Below are positions 16,256-26,356 of a stretch of 61,645 nucleotides of DNA, in pieces. The DNA lies in the NCBI GenBank assembly GCA_904419315.1, contig CAJFQY010000009.1:1-61645 (forward strand), written 5' to 3'. This stretch comes from Zongyangia gallinarum (GTDB taxonomy: Bacteria; Bacillota; Clostridia; Oscillospirales; Ruminococcaceae). How positions within the stretch are numbered: the first letter of the stretch is position 1; every line of letters starts with the position of its first letter. A model generated the notes under the pieces. That model was not told the origin of the DNA. It ran no database searches and was given only the letters and a program-made list of their open reading frames with translations. A program made the translations under genes and the position numbers.

Positions 16256-16290
16256 GAAAGGACCTCCCCTCAAAAAACTAACTAGGTTAG

Positions 16291-16330
16291 ATTATAGATT
16301 ACAGTTTTATCTTTCATAAGATAAAACTGT
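16291..16330 (-). promoter_or_regulatory. MarR operator and promoter
   Basis: ACAGTTTTATCTT (16301-16313) and its exact complement at 16318-16330 are separated by TCAT. The minus-strand -10 box TATAAT lies at 16296-16291, and the matching -35 position (TTATGA) falls in the middle of the palindrome, so a bound dimer would cover the promoter. A smaller CTAAC-TAG-GTTAG repeat (16278-16290) follows. Confidence 0.75.
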
Positions 16331-16336
16331 GAATAC

Positions 16337-16354
16337 TTTTTGAATATTCAAAAA
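16337..16354. repeat. 18-bp perfect palindrome upstream of the MarR promoter
   Basis: TTTTTGAATATTCAAAAA is self-complementary over all 18 bases. It sits 6 bp outside the MarR operator and could be a second regulator site. The stretch from 16355 to 16460 shows nothing else identifiable. Confidence 0.45.
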
Positions 16355-16461
16355 ACCGATGGAGCGTTGCCGAGGGGGCTGGCCTTAGACTCTTTCCAGC
16401 CGGGACAAAGCATGGGTGGAATGCTTTGAAAGTTCTTATCTCAACCTAAAAACAGCAATAA

Positions 16462-16493
16462 AAAGGCTCCGTGTATTTTTTCACGGAGCCTTT
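16462..16493 (-). terminator. Terminator of the hrcA-dnaJ operon
   Basis: AAAGGCTCCGTG (16462-16473) pairs perfectly with 16482-16493 across an 8-base loop. It lies about 75 bp past the dnaJ stop on the minus strand and marks the end of the chaperone operon. Confidence 0.75.
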
Positions 16494-16568
16494 CATTGTT
16501 TCAAATTCCCGGGATATGGGAATATGGTTAAAGTTTCCCGCTAGACATGGGATAACTTATTGCACTCT

Positions 16569-17744
16569 CTAGCTTTTGCCTTCCCAAGCGTCCTTGAGCT
16601 TATCGAAGAAACCTTTCCGTTTCTCATAGTTTTTCTCAGAGGAAGCACCCTCAAACTGCTTGAGCAGATCCTTCTGCTTTGCGCTCAGGTTCTTGGGCAC
16701 CTCAATGGTGACCTTGACGTACTGGTCGCCCCGTCCCCGGCCATTGATGAGGGGGATTCCCTTGTTTTTGAGCCGGAAGGTGGTGCCAGGCTGGGTTCCT
16801 TCGTGAATGCTGTATTTTACCTTGCCGTCGATGGTGGGAACTACCACCTCGTCGCCAAAGACCGCCTGGGTGAAGGTGATGGGGATTTCACACCAAACAT
16901 CGAAGCCGTCCCGGTCAAAGATGGGGTCGGGCCGGACGCTGACATTGACGTTCAGGTTACCGGCAGGCCCGCCGTTGATGCCCATATCCCCCTGGCCGGA
17001 TACAGCGAAGGTTTGACCGTCGTCGATACCGGCGGGGATGTTGACCTCGATGGTCTTGTTGACACGAACCCGGCCCAAGCCGTTGCAAGCCGTACAGGGA
17101 TCGGAAATGATTTTTCCTTTACCGGAGCACTTGGAGCAGGTCCGGGTGGAGTTGATGACGCCGAAGGGGGTCCGCTGGGTCACCCGCACCTGGCCGGAGC
17201 CGTGACAGTCAGGACAGGTCTTGATGGCGTCGGCGTTTTTGGCGCCGGTGCCGCCGCAGGTTTTACAGGTTTCCAGCCGGGAAATCTTCAGCCGTTTGGT
17301 ACAGCCTTTGGCCGCTTCCAAAAAGCTAAGGACAATGGAGGAGCGCAGATCGTTGCCCCGCACAGGTCCGTTGGGGTTCCGAGAACCGCCGCCTCCGCCG
17401 AAGCCACCGAAACCACCGCCGAAAAAGCTGTCGAAGATATCGCCCAGATCGTCAAATCCAAAGCCGCCTGCACCGCCATAAGCTCCCGCGCCGCCTGCGC
17501 CCGCCCCATAGGACGGGTCCACGCCGGCGTGGCCGAATTGATCGTAACGCGCGCGCTTTTCAGGATTGGAGAGGACTTCATAGGCTTCTCCAACCTCTTT
17601 GAATTTGGCTTCTGCTTCCTTATCTCCTGGATTGAGGTCCGGGTGATACTTTTTTGCAACTTTACGATATGCTTTTTTGATCTCGTCCTCCGAGGCGCCC
17701 TTTTCGACGCCAAGGACTTCGTAATAATCTCTCTTTTCTGGCAA
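16569..17744 (-). CDS. dnaJ: Chaperone protein DnaJ
   Basis: This is the type I Hsp40 co-chaperone that delivers substrates to DnaK and stimulates its ATPase. The J domain carries HPD (KKYHPDLNPGD), followed by a Gly/Phe-rich linker and four zinc motifs of the C-x-x-C-x-G-x-G type (CKTCGGTG, CPDCHGSG, CSKCSGKG and a variant CTACNGLG), then the C-terminal substrate domain. The family N-terminus is M(A/P)-EKRDYYEVLG, so I place the start at TTG 17744, which has AAGGGTG at the right distance; the longer frame to 17786 adds 14 unlikely residues. The length is 391. It is the last gene of the heat-shock operon. Confidence 0.95.
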   Translation of the reverse strand: MPEKRDYYEVLGVEKGASEDEIKKAYRKVAKKYHPDLNPGDKEAEAKFKEVGEAYEVLSNPEKRARYDQFGHAGVDPSYGAGAGGAGAYGGAGGFGFDDLGDIFDSFFGGGFGGFGGGGGSRNPNGPVRGNDLRSSIVLSFLEAAKGCTKRLKISRLETCKTCGGTGAKNADAIKTCPDCHGSGQVRVTQRTPFGVINSTRTCSKCSGKGKIISDPCTACNGLGRVRVNKTIEVNIPAGIDDGQTFAVSGQGDMGINGGPAGNLNVNVSVRPDPIFDRDGFDVWCEIPITFTQAVFGDEVVVPTIDGKVKYSIHEGTQPGTTFRLKNKGIPLINGRGRGDQYVKVTIEVPKNLSAKQKDLLKQFEGASSEKNYEKRKGFFDKLKDAWEGKS

Positions 17745-17788
17745 ATTGATCACCCTTACGTATGAATTGTCACAAACCGCCTGCACAA

Positions 17789-17818
17789 GATAAGACCGGG
17801 TATAGGCCCAGTCTTATC
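17789..17818 (-). other. Intercistronic stem-loop between dnaK and dnaJ
   Basis: GATAAGAC and GGG pair with CCC and GTCTTATC around a six-base loop, with one mismatch. No T run follows, so it is more likely an mRNA-processing or stability element than a terminator. Confidence 0.5.
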
Positions 17819-17840
17819 ATCGCGCAGCTGTTTTAGTATA

Positions 17841-19679
17841 TTACTTGTTCTGGTCTTCGTCAACCTCTTTGTAGTCGGCGTCCACCACGTTGTCATCGTG
17901 GGGAGCTTCAGCGCCAGGGGCAGCGCCGCCTGCAGCCTGACCGGCTGCTTGGGTCTGCTGGTATACTTTGGAGGAGACTTCATAGAACTTTTTCTGCAGC
18001 TCATCCTGGCGGGACTTGATGGCCTCCAGATCGGTGCCCTTCAGCGCTTCTTTCAGGGCGTCTACCTTGGCCTGGACATCCGCTTTATCGGCGGCGTCGA
18101 TCTTGTCACCCAGGTCGGTGAGGGTTTTCTCACACTGATAGACCATTTGGTCTGCGCCGTTTCTTACATCGATTTCCTCACGGCGCTTTTTGTCCTCAGC
18201 GGCATACTGCTCAGCCTCTTTGACTGCCTTTTCAATGTCCTCCTTGGACATGTTGGTAGAGGAGGTAATGGTGATGTTCTGCTCCTTGCCGGTGCCGAGA
18301 TCTTTTGCGGTAACATGGACAATGCCGTTGGCGTCGATGTCGAAGGTTACCTCGATCTGAGGCACACCCCGGGGCGCAGCAGGGATGCCGTCCAGACGGA
18401 ACATACCCAGAGTCTTGTTATCTTTCGCCATCTCACGCTCACCCTGGAGGACATGGACCTCAACCGAAGTCTGGCCGTCAGCAGCGGTGGAGAAGATCTG
18501 GGACTTCTTGGTGGGGATGGTGGTGTTGCGGTCGATGATCTTGGTGAAGACGCCGCCCAGGGTTTCCAGGCCCAGGGACAGAGGAGTAACATCCAGCAGC
18601 AGCAAGCCTTTGACGTCGCCGCCCAGGACGCCGCCCTGGATGGCCGCGCCGATGGCGACGCACTCATCGGGGTTGATGCCCTTGAAGGGCTCTTTGCCGG
18701 TGATCTTCTGAACAGCTTCCTGTACAGCGGGGATACGGGTGGAACCGCCTACCAGCAGGATCTTGTCAAGATCAGAAGCGGACAGGCCGGAATCAGACAG
18801 AGCCTGGCGTACCGGACCCATGGTGGCTTCCACCAGGTCAGCGGTCAGTTCGTTGAATTTTGCCCGGGTCAGGTTCATATCCATATGTTTCGGGCCGGTG
18901 GCGTCCGCGGTGATAAAGGGCAGGTTGATGTTGGCCTGGGTGACGCTGGAAAGCTCGATTTTTGCTTTCTCCGCCGCCTCTTTCAGCCGCTGCATCGCCA
19001 TTTTATCGCCGGTCAGGTCGATGCCGTTTTCTTTCTTAAACTGGTCGGCCAGATAGTTGACAATGCGGTTATCAAAGTCATCGCCGCCCAAGCGGTTGTT
19101 GCCTGCGGTGGCCAGTACTTCCTGTACGCCGTCGCCCATTTCGATGATGGAGACATCGAAGGTGCCGCCGCCCAGGTCGTAAACCATGATCTTCTGGTCG
19201 TTTTCTTTATCTACGCCGTAAGCCAGTGCTGCGGCGGTGGGCTCGTTGATAATTCTCTTGACTTCCAGTCCGGCAATCCGGCCGGCATCCTTGGTAGCCT
19301 GGCGCTGTGCGTCGGTGAAGTAAGCCGGTACGGTAATAACCGCGTCATAGACCTTTTCACCCAGATAGGCTTCTGCGTCAGTCTTCAGCTTTTGCAGGAT
19401 CATAGCGGAAATTTCTTGGGGAGTAAAGCCTTTGCCATCAATATTTACCTTATAGTCAGAGCCCATATGGCGTTTGATGGAGCTGACGGTGTGATCCGGA
19501 TTAGCGATGGCCTGGCGTTTTGCAACCTGTCCTACCAGACGCTCACCGTTTTTAAAAGAGACAACAGAAGGTGTTGTCCGGTCGCCTTCCGCGTTGGGGA
19601 TGACGACAGCCTCGCCGCCTTCCATAACGGCGACACATGAGTTTGTAGTGCCTAAGTCAATACCAATGATTTTTCCCAT
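17841..19679 (-). CDS. dnaK: Chaperone protein DnaK (Hsp70)
   Basis: This ATP-dependent Hsp70 chaperone works with DnaJ and GrpE. Actin-fold motifs are plain: GIDLGTTNSCVAV at the start, VYDLGGGTFDVSI, and VGGSTRIPAVQ; the substrate domain and the helical lid follow, ending in a Gly/Ala-rich tail with a DDNVVDADYKEV-type acidic end. I use ATG 19679 (MGKIIGID), which has AGGAGG at 8 bases; an in-frame upstream TTG adds two residues only. The length of 612 is standard. It lies between grpE and dnaJ in the CIRCE-controlled operon. Confidence 0.98.
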   Translation of the reverse strand: MGKIIGIDLGTTNSCVAVMEGGEAVVIPNAEGDRTTPSVVSFKNGERLVGQVAKRQAIANPDHTVSSIKRHMGSDYKVNIDGKGFTPQEISAMILQKLKTDAEAYLGEKVYDAVITVPAYFTDAQRQATKDAGRIAGLEVKRIINEPTAAALAYGVDKENDQKIMVYDLGGGTFDVSIIEMGDGVQEVLATAGNNRLGGDDFDNRIVNYLADQFKKENGIDLTGDKMAMQRLKEAAEKAKIELSSVTQANINLPFITADATGPKHMDMNLTRAKFNELTADLVEATMGPVRQALSDSGLSASDLDKILLVGGSTRIPAVQEAVQKITGKEPFKGINPDECVAIGAAIQGGVLGGDVKGLLLLDVTPLSLGLETLGGVFTKIIDRNTTIPTKKSQIFSTAADGQTSVEVHVLQGEREMAKDNKTLGMFRLDGIPAAPRGVPQIEVTFDIDANGIVHVTAKDLGTGKEQNITITSSTNMSKEDIEKAVKEAEQYAAEDKKRREEIDVRNGADQMVYQCEKTLTDLGDKIDAADKADVQAKVDALKEALKGTDLEAIKSRQDELQKKFYEVSSKVYQQTQAAGQAAGGAAPGAEAPHDDNVVDADYKEVDEDQNK

Positions 19680-19771
19680 AATCAATTCCTCCTCGAATCT
19701 TACATTCGAATTCTATACTTTTCAGTTCGTTATATTCTGCATTTATGTGAAAGGCCCAGGGCCTTTGCTTC

Positions 19772-20338
19772 TTAATTTGCAACCTTAACCATGGCGTACC
19801 GCAGGATTTTGTCGCCCATCCGGTAGCCCTTTTGGAAGACCTCTACCACCTGGGACTGGCCCAGGGAATCGTCGTCCACATGCATCACCGCGTGATGCAG
19901 CGTTGGATCAAAGTCTCCCTCGGTGGGATTGATCTCCTCAATTCCCAGCTTTTTGATGGTTTCCAGCAGTCCGTCGTAGATCATCTGCACTCCCTTGCGG
20001 AAGTTCTCGTCGGTGCTTTCGGTGGCCAGGGCACGCTCGAAATTATCCAGCACCGTCAGAAACTGAGCTGCGGTATCCGCCTTGGCGTCGGTATAAATCT
20101 GATCCTTTTCCCGCTGGGAACGCTTGCGGAAGTTATCAAATTCGGCCATGGAGCGCAACAGCTTATCGTTGAGATCCTTGACCTGCTCTTTGAGGGCCTC
20201 GGTTTCGTCGGGAGCCTTTGCCTCCTGCTCTGCTTGGGCGCTTTGAGAAGGGACTTCCTGCTCAGTGCCCGCTGCCTCCTGCTGGGAAGCAGTTTCCTGC
20301 TCGGCGGCCTCCGGGCTCTTGTTTTTCTTTTCGGCCAC
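19772..20338 (-). CDS. grpE: Nucleotide exchange factor GrpE
   Basis: It releases ADP from DnaK. A low-complexity Glu/Gln/Ala N-terminus of about 50 residues leads into a long coiled coil (ALKEQVKDLNDKLLRSMAEFDNFRKRSQREKDQ) and the beta domain (FDPTLHHAVMHVDD ... QVVEVFQKGYRMGDKILRYAMVKVAN), the GrpE signature at its C-terminus. The start is GTG 20338 with AAAGGAG upstream. The length is 188. It follows hrcA by 40 bp. Confidence 0.96.
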   Translation of the reverse strand: MAEKKNKSPEAAEQETASQQEAAGTEQEVPSQSAQAEQEAKAPDETEALKEQVKDLNDKLLRSMAEFDNFRKRSQREKDQIYTDAKADTAAQFLTVLDNFERALATESTDENFRKGVQMIYDGLLETIKKLGIEEINPTEGDFDPTLHHAVMHVDDDSLGQSQVVEVFQKGYRMGDKILRYAMVKVAN

Positions 20339-20378
20339 GTCAATGTCTCCTTTCGGTTTTCATGATGTATGTGAAATG

Positions 20379-21443
20379 TTATTCGTTGGATGATGAAGAC
20401 GTCTCTGGAGGGATATCCTCCTCTTCGGAAATTTCGGTGAGAAGCCGTCCCAAGGTGTCAGCAAAATACTGAATGTGGGGGATGAGCTTCGGATAATCCA
20501 TCCGCACCGGCCCCACAATGCCAATGATGCCGGATCTGGAAGAGCCTACATTATAGCGGGCGATGACAATGCTGGAATCGGCAAGCTCTGATTTTCCAGC
20601 TTCTTTGCCGATGGAGACGTTTTTATCCTTCATCTCCTCGTTGATGAGCCGGAGCATTTCCTCCCGCTTGTTGAGAAAGGTCAGAAGGTCGTGCGCTACA
20701 GGGGTGAACTCCTGATAGGTAAGCAGGTTGGTTTCTCCTTCTACGTAGTAGCGCCCGGCGTAAATCTGCCGGCACAGATCGAAGATACAGACCAATAGCG
20801 GCGTAAACACCCGGGAATATTCTCCCAGGGCCACAGCCACCGATTGAAGGTAGAGCTTGGAAACGCCTTCCAAGGATTGACCTCTGAACCGGGAGTTGAC
20901 ATATTTCCGGAAGAAATCCAGCACTTGGGGGGTGACAGCGAAATCCACCCGGCAGACCTTGCTCTTGACCACGCCGTTGGAGGCGATGACCAAGACCACC
21001 AAGGTCCTGGGCCCGGAGGGGATAATGTCGATCCGGCGCACCGTTACATCCTCCGGCGTCATGGTGGAGGAAACGGTGACACAGTGGGTGGCTTGGGCCA
21101 GGGCCGTAGCCGCGTCTTCCACCAACTGGTCGGGGTCGGGGTGTTGGATGTTAAAGAGCGCGTCAATTTCCGCCTTTTCGGCGGCGGTCAGGGGCTGGGT
21201 CTGCATCAGGTTGTTGATGTAGAGCCGGTATCCCTTGTGGGAGGGCACACGTCCTGCTGAAGTATGGGGCTGTTCAAGATAACCCATCTCAAACAGCGCC
21301 GCCATTTCGTTGCGGATGGTTGCGGGGGAGATTGCGTAATCCATCACCGATGCCAGCAGCTTGGAGCCTACCGGTTCACCGGTTTTGGTGTAAATCTCGA
21401 TGATCGCTGAGAGGATTTGCATCTTCCGTCTATCCAGTTCCAC
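20379..21443 (-). CDS. hrcA: Heat-inducible repressor HrcA
   Basis: It represses the class I heat-shock operon by binding CIRCE and is folded by the GroE system. The N-terminal winged helix (MELDRRKMQILSAIIEIYTKTGEPVGSK ... SPATIRNEMAALFEMGYLEQPHTSAGRVPS) is diagnostic, followed by the GAF-like dimer domain and late GIIGIVGPVRMDYPKLIPH. The start is GTG 21443, preceded by GAGGTGAT. The length is 354. It is the first gene of hrcA-grpE-dnaK-dnaJ, directly behind a perfect CIRCE element. Confidence 0.97.
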   Translation of the reverse strand: MELDRRKMQILSAIIEIYTKTGEPVGSKLLASVMDYAISPATIRNEMAALFEMGYLEQPHTSAGRVPSHKGYRLYINNLMQTQPLTAAEKAEIDALFNIQHPDPDQLVEDAATALAQATHCVTVSSTMTPEDVTVRRIDIIPSGPRTLVVLVIASNGVVKSKVCRVDFAVTPQVLDFFRKYVNSRFRGQSLEGVSKLYLQSVAVALGEYSRVFTPLLVCIFDLCRQIYAGRYYVEGETNLLTYQEFTPVAHDLLTFLNKREEMLRLINEEMKDKNVSIGKEAGKSELADSSIVIARYNVGSSRSGIIGIVGPVRMDYPKLIPHIQYFADTLGRLLTEISEEEDIPPETSSSSNE

Positions 21444-21467
21444 AGCGTATCACCTCTTTTTGCTATT

Positions 21468-21494
21468 TTAGCACTCTTGATTATGGAGTGCTAA
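21468..21494. promoter_or_regulatory. CIRCE operator
   Basis: TTAGCACTC, 9 spacer bases, GAGTGCTAA: an exact match to the consensus CIRCE inverted repeat, the HrcA binding site. It lies 24 bp before the hrcA start and just downstream of the promoter. Confidence 0.98.
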
Positions 21495-21508
21495 ATCTTA
21501 CAGTTATC

Positions 21509-21537
21509 AATGTATCACTTCTCTTTTAGTATGTCAA
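21509..21537 (-). promoter_or_regulatory. Sigma-A promoter of the hrcA operon
   Basis: On the minus strand TTGACA (21537-21532), 17 bases, TACATT (21514-21509). CIRCE follows immediately, so HrcA would block initiation or clearance. Confidence 0.85.
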
Positions 21538-21600
21538 GGGACTTCATAGTTTATTTACAAAAATGTTGGCAATCGTCCACAGAGACTGCCAAAAAAGAAA

Positions 21601-21623
21601 ACGCGGCTGTTTTTCGGCCGCGT
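21601..21623 (-). terminator. Terminator after hemW
   Basis: ACGCGGC (21601-21607) pairs with GCCGCGT (21617-21623). On the minus strand TTTCTTTTTT follows. The hairpin lies 4 bp after the hemW stop. Confidence 0.8.
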
Positions 21624-21627
21624 TTTT

Positions 21628-22749
21628 TTAACAGGAGATAGTATTCAAGAGATGAGAAATAATGCTGTTGGAGAGGAGAAACCCCTCCGTCGTCAGGGAG
21701 AGATGATGTCCGTTTAGACAAAGAAGACCCCGGCGCTCCAGGGGCGGACAAGCCCTTTCCAAAGGGGAGACGTCAACGGAAAACCGGCTGCCCAGCTGAT
21801 CCAGGTTGATCCCCTCTGCCAGCCGCAGCCCCAGCATGAACTCCTCGAAAAAGCCGCCCCCATCGCAGACGCCATCAAAGGGGATGTCTCCGAAGCCGGG
21901 CGCTTTACAGAAGGATTCCAGGTCCCGTGGCAGGGCAAAGCGCCTGCCGCCGTAGTAGGAATGGGCGGCAGGGCCAAAGCCCAGATATTCCTGGCACCGC
22001 CAGTATTTCAGGTTGTGGCGGCTCTCATAGCCCGGTTTCGCAAAGTTGGAAATTTCATACTGATGAAAGCCCAAGGAGGAAAGCCCCTCCACCGCGGCCA
22101 GATACAGATCGACCTGGGTATCCTCGTCGGGGATTTGGGAGAGAAAGCGGGGGGAGTTGTAAACGGTGCCCTCCTCTACCTTTAAAATATAGGCAGAGAT
22201 ATGGGTGGGCTTTAGGGAGGCGGCAAAATCCAGCGTTTGGGAGAGGGAGGGGGCTGTCTGTCCGATGACCCCCAGCATGACGTCCAGGGAGATGTTGTCT
22301 ATCCCGCCCTGCCGGGCCAGCTCCACCGACTGGGCCACCTCTTCCCGGGTGTGGCGGCGGCCCAGAAGGCGCAGTTCGGAGGAAACGGCCGACTGCATGC
22401 CAAAGCTCACCCGGGTAAAACCAAGCCTCCCTAAGGCGGCGATGGTATCCCCCTCAGCGGCTCTGGGATTGGCCTCGGCGGTGATTTCACAGTCCTTAGA
22501 GAGTGGGAAATGGGCGGCCACCGCCTCCAAAATCCGGGAAAGCCGGCGGGGGCCCAGCAGGGTGGGGGTGCCGCCTCCCAGATAAACGGAGTCCGCCTTT
22601 TCCGTGGGGGCGGTAGCAATATGACGGAGCAGGGCGGCGGTGTAGGCATCCATTGCCTCATCGCCGACCCGGAGGGAATAGAAATCGCAGTAGGGGCATT
22701 TGGAGCGGCAGAAGGGAACGTGGATGTAAATGCCGATGGGCTGGGGCAT
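21628..22749 (-). CDS. hemW: Radical SAM heme chaperone HemW
   Basis: This member of the HemN-like family binds heme and a 4Fe-4S cluster. The radical SAM motif C-x3-C-x2-C is seen in IHVPFCRSKCPYCDFYS, then GGGTPTLL, and ITAEANPR; the N-terminal extra Cys of true HemN (C-x3-C-x2-C-x-C) is missing, which favours HemW. The start is ATG 22749 (MPQPIGIYIHVPF) with GGAGG at 7 bases, giving 373 residues. It follows lepA as in B. subtilis, with a GC-rich hairpin between them. Confidence 0.92.
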   Translation of the reverse strand: MPQPIGIYIHVPFCRSKCPYCDFYSLRVGDEAMDAYTAALLRHIATAPTEKADSVYLGGGTPTLLGPRRLSRILEAVAAHFPLSKDCEITAEANPRAAEGDTIAALGRLGFTRVSFGMQSAVSSELRLLGRRHTREEVAQSVELARQGGIDNISLDVMLGVIGQTAPSLSQTLDFAASLKPTHISAYILKVEEGTVYNSPRFLSQIPDEDTQVDLYLAAVEGLSSLGFHQYEISNFAKPGYESRHNLKYWRCQEYLGFGPAAHSYYGGRRFALPRDLESFCKAPGFGDIPFDGVCDGGGFFEEFMLGLRLAEGINLDQLGSRFSVDVSPLERACPPLERRGLLCLNGHHLSLTTEGFLLSNSIISHLLNTISC

Positions 22750-22772
22750 CCAAAGACCTCCTTTGAGAAAAA

Positions 22773-22795
22773 GGCCGCCGCAGGTCGCGGCGGCC
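22773..22795 (-). terminator. GC-rich hairpin between lepA and hemW
   Basis: GGCCGCCGC (22773-22781) pairs perfectly with GCGGCGGCC (22787-22795). On the minus strand it is followed by TTTTTCTC, which runs into the hemW ribosome site. It would reduce lepA read-through into hemW. Confidence 0.75.
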
Positions 22796-22808
22796 GGTTT
22801 TGACAGAT

Positions 22809-24617
<1,809 letters not shown>

Positions 24618-24686
24618 CAGTGATCACCTCTTCGCCGTTGTCTAAAGCGCCCCTAGGCAGGGCGGAATCCAAGGAATTTACAGCTC

Positions 24687-24716
24687 ATTATAGCACAACA
24701 AAAGCGCCCTTCGCAA
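24687..24716 (-). promoter_or_regulatory. Promoter of lepA
   Basis: On the minus strand TTGCGA (24716-24711), 18 bases, TATAAT (24692-24687). The spacer overlaps the hairpin that ends the upstream transcript. Confidence 0.7.
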
Positions 24717-24733
24717 CAGAGATGGGGCGCTTT
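24701..24733 (-). terminator. Hairpin ending the spoIIP / small membrane gene transcript
   Basis: AAAGCGCCC (24701-24709) pairs with GGGCGCTTT (24725-24733) around a 15-base loop. The T run after it on the minus strand is weak (TGTTGTG), so termination is likely partial. Confidence 0.55.
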
Positions 24734-24743
24734 GGTGAAATAT

Positions 24744-25076
24744 TCAAAAGGGAAGAACCTGCTGCCAGTCAAGCCCTCCGGCGTAGGAGATCAGATCGGG
24801 GATAAACCGGTAGCGGATGGGGATGAGGGCGCGAAAGGGATAGACAGCTTCCCGGATATCCGTAAAGATGCCGGTATCCAGGGTGTAATCCTTGCCCAGC
24901 CAGGTGATATTGGCCTGATCTTCCCCTGTCCTTTCAACCAGAAGCAGGGCGTTGTCATCGCCGAAGCCACGGGCGCGGGAATGAATGTCAGCGACGAAGA
25001 TGCCCATCATCCCCAGATAGAGGAGGATAGAAATGGCAAAGCTGGCAAAAAAATAGCGAAGCTGCTCTTTGGACAT
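24744..25076 (-). CDS. Small single-pass membrane protein at the YqxA position
   Basis: This 110-residue protein has one N-terminal membrane helix (FFASFAISILLYLGMMGIFV) and a soluble tail of about 75 residues. It lies between spoIIP and lepA, where B. subtilis carries yqxA, also a small N-terminally anchored protein of about 110 residues. Sequence similarity to YqxA is not obvious by eye, so I call it a positional counterpart only. It begins 24 bp after the spoIIP stop and is probably co-expressed with it in the mother cell. Confidence 0.75.
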   Translation of the reverse strand: MSKEQLRYFFASFAISILLYLGMMGIFVADIHSRARGFGDDNALLLVERTGEDQANITWLGKDYTLDTGIFTDIREAVYPFRALIPIRYRFIPDLISYAGGLDWQQVLPF

Positions 25077-25100
25077 GTGTTTTGACTTCCTTATTTCATA

Positions 25101-26264
25101 TTATTCCCCCTGGGATAGAATCAGCTCAGCCAAGGCCTTGCCGCACAGTTCCCCGGAATAGACAGCCTCCTCCAGGGAATTGCCGTGGGCGCCAAACTCC
25201 AGAAGCAGGCTGCCAGGGGTCTTATTCATATTATAAAGGCGGTAGCAAAAGAAGATGGGGCGGGTCAATCCCGGATAGTTGGCTTCCATCTGGCTTTGAA
25301 AGGCGGCGGCAAAACGGAGGTTATCCGGCCAGTTTGGCATATTCATGGTGCCGTCGTCACAGCCGGAAATAATCATAATCTGGGCCGCCTTTTTGCCGTC
25401 GATTTCCGCCACCGGCGCAATGCGGGTGCCGTCGCTTTCCTCAATAGCGTCCCGGTGGACGTCGATGGTGATTTTGATGGAAGGGTATTCATCTAAATAT
25501 TTCTGAATGGTCTCTGCGCTGCGCTCATAGGCGCCGTTGTAAGAAGGGTAATCGTGGAGGGTGGTGTCGTGGATGACCCCGATACCGGCAGCCTCCAGCT
25601 GCTTGGCAATTTCATCCCCCACCCGGATCATGTTCTTATCCTGCTCGGTAGAGCGGGAATTATACCTGTCATCATAGTAGTCCCGGGTCACCGGCTCATA
25701 GGCCTCGGTGGCATGGGTGTGGTAGATAAGGACGGTAGGTTCCTCCGGGGTGGAGAGATCCAAATCCCACGCCTTGTCCAGCTGGGCCTGCACGTCACTG
25801 TTGGAAAGCTCGGTGGAATTTTTGAGAAATCCGTGATCCAGAGGGATGTAGATACCGCCGGCCTGGGCGGTATAGGTCCGCTCCACAATGGGGCCCCGGT
25901 TTTCCTCCGGCACCGGCTCCACCTGGATGGACTCTGAGGAGGAAGAGGATTCGGACTGGGATTCCTCAGAGGATTCCGACTCCGGTTGGGTGGTGGAGGG
26001 CGGTGTCACATAGGGGTCGGATTCCTTCTCCCCGTCGTCGATCTCGTCGGCAAAGCGCTGGCGGATCAGGGAAAGGCCGCCGTCGGGCATCCCCAGGACC
26101 GCGGAGAGAACCGCCGCCTGCTGGGTGAATTTTTCGATATAGGGGGCGGACACTGCCGCTACCTTAATGCAAACGGCCAAAATGGCCGCCACAAGACAAA
26201 GGGAAAGGATTTTTTTACCCGTCCGGCCCAGACGGCGATTCCTTCTTTTTCGCATCAAATGCAT
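25101..26264 (-). CDS. spoIIP: Stage II sporulation protein P
   Basis: SpoIIP is the amidase/endopeptidase partner of SpoIID and SpoIIM in engulfment. The 387-residue protein has an N-terminal membrane anchor, a Ser/Glu-rich linker (about residues 85-120), and the catalytic domain with LIYHTHATEAYEP and IKITIDVHRDAI, the conserved zinc-site motifs, then LLLEFGAHGNSLEEA near the end. GGGAGG precedes ATG 26264. It sits downstream of gpr as in B. subtilis. This is direct evidence that the organism belongs to an endospore-forming lineage. Confidence 0.95.
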   Translation of the reverse strand: MHLMRKRRNRRLGRTGKKILSLCLVAAILAVCIKVAAVSAPYIEKFTQQAAVLSAVLGMPDGGLSLIRQRFADEIDDGEKESDPYVTPPSTTQPESESSEESQSESSSSSESIQVEPVPEENRGPIVERTYTAQAGGIYIPLDHGFLKNSTELSNSDVQAQLDKAWDLDLSTPEEPTVLIYHTHATEAYEPVTRDYYDDRYNSRSTEQDKNMIRVGDEIAKQLEAAGIGVIHDTTLHDYPSYNGAYERSAETIQKYLDEYPSIKITIDVHRDAIEESDGTRIAPVAEIDGKKAAQIMIISGCDDGTMNMPNWPDNLRFAAAFQSQMEANYPGLTRPIFFCYRLYNMNKTPGSLLLEFGAHGNSLEEAVYSGELCGKALAELILSQGE

Positions 26265-26356
26265 AACCTCCTCCCTTTGGGTCGGGAAACAAAACGAACG
26301 CCATTATCATTTCTATGCGGAGGAGGGGAAGGGTATGCTTACCGAGGACGGGCAGG

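Noticed and set aside
16355..16460. Possible RNA gene or tRNA-like sequence upstream of the MarR promoter
   Set aside because: Some local pairing, but no cloverleaf, anticodon stem or CCA end could be drawn.
17898..19640. 580-codon open frame antisense to dnaK
   Set aside because: A shadow of the codon bias of dnaK on the other strand; the encoded sequence has no domain features and no ribosome site, while dnaK is complete and unambiguous.
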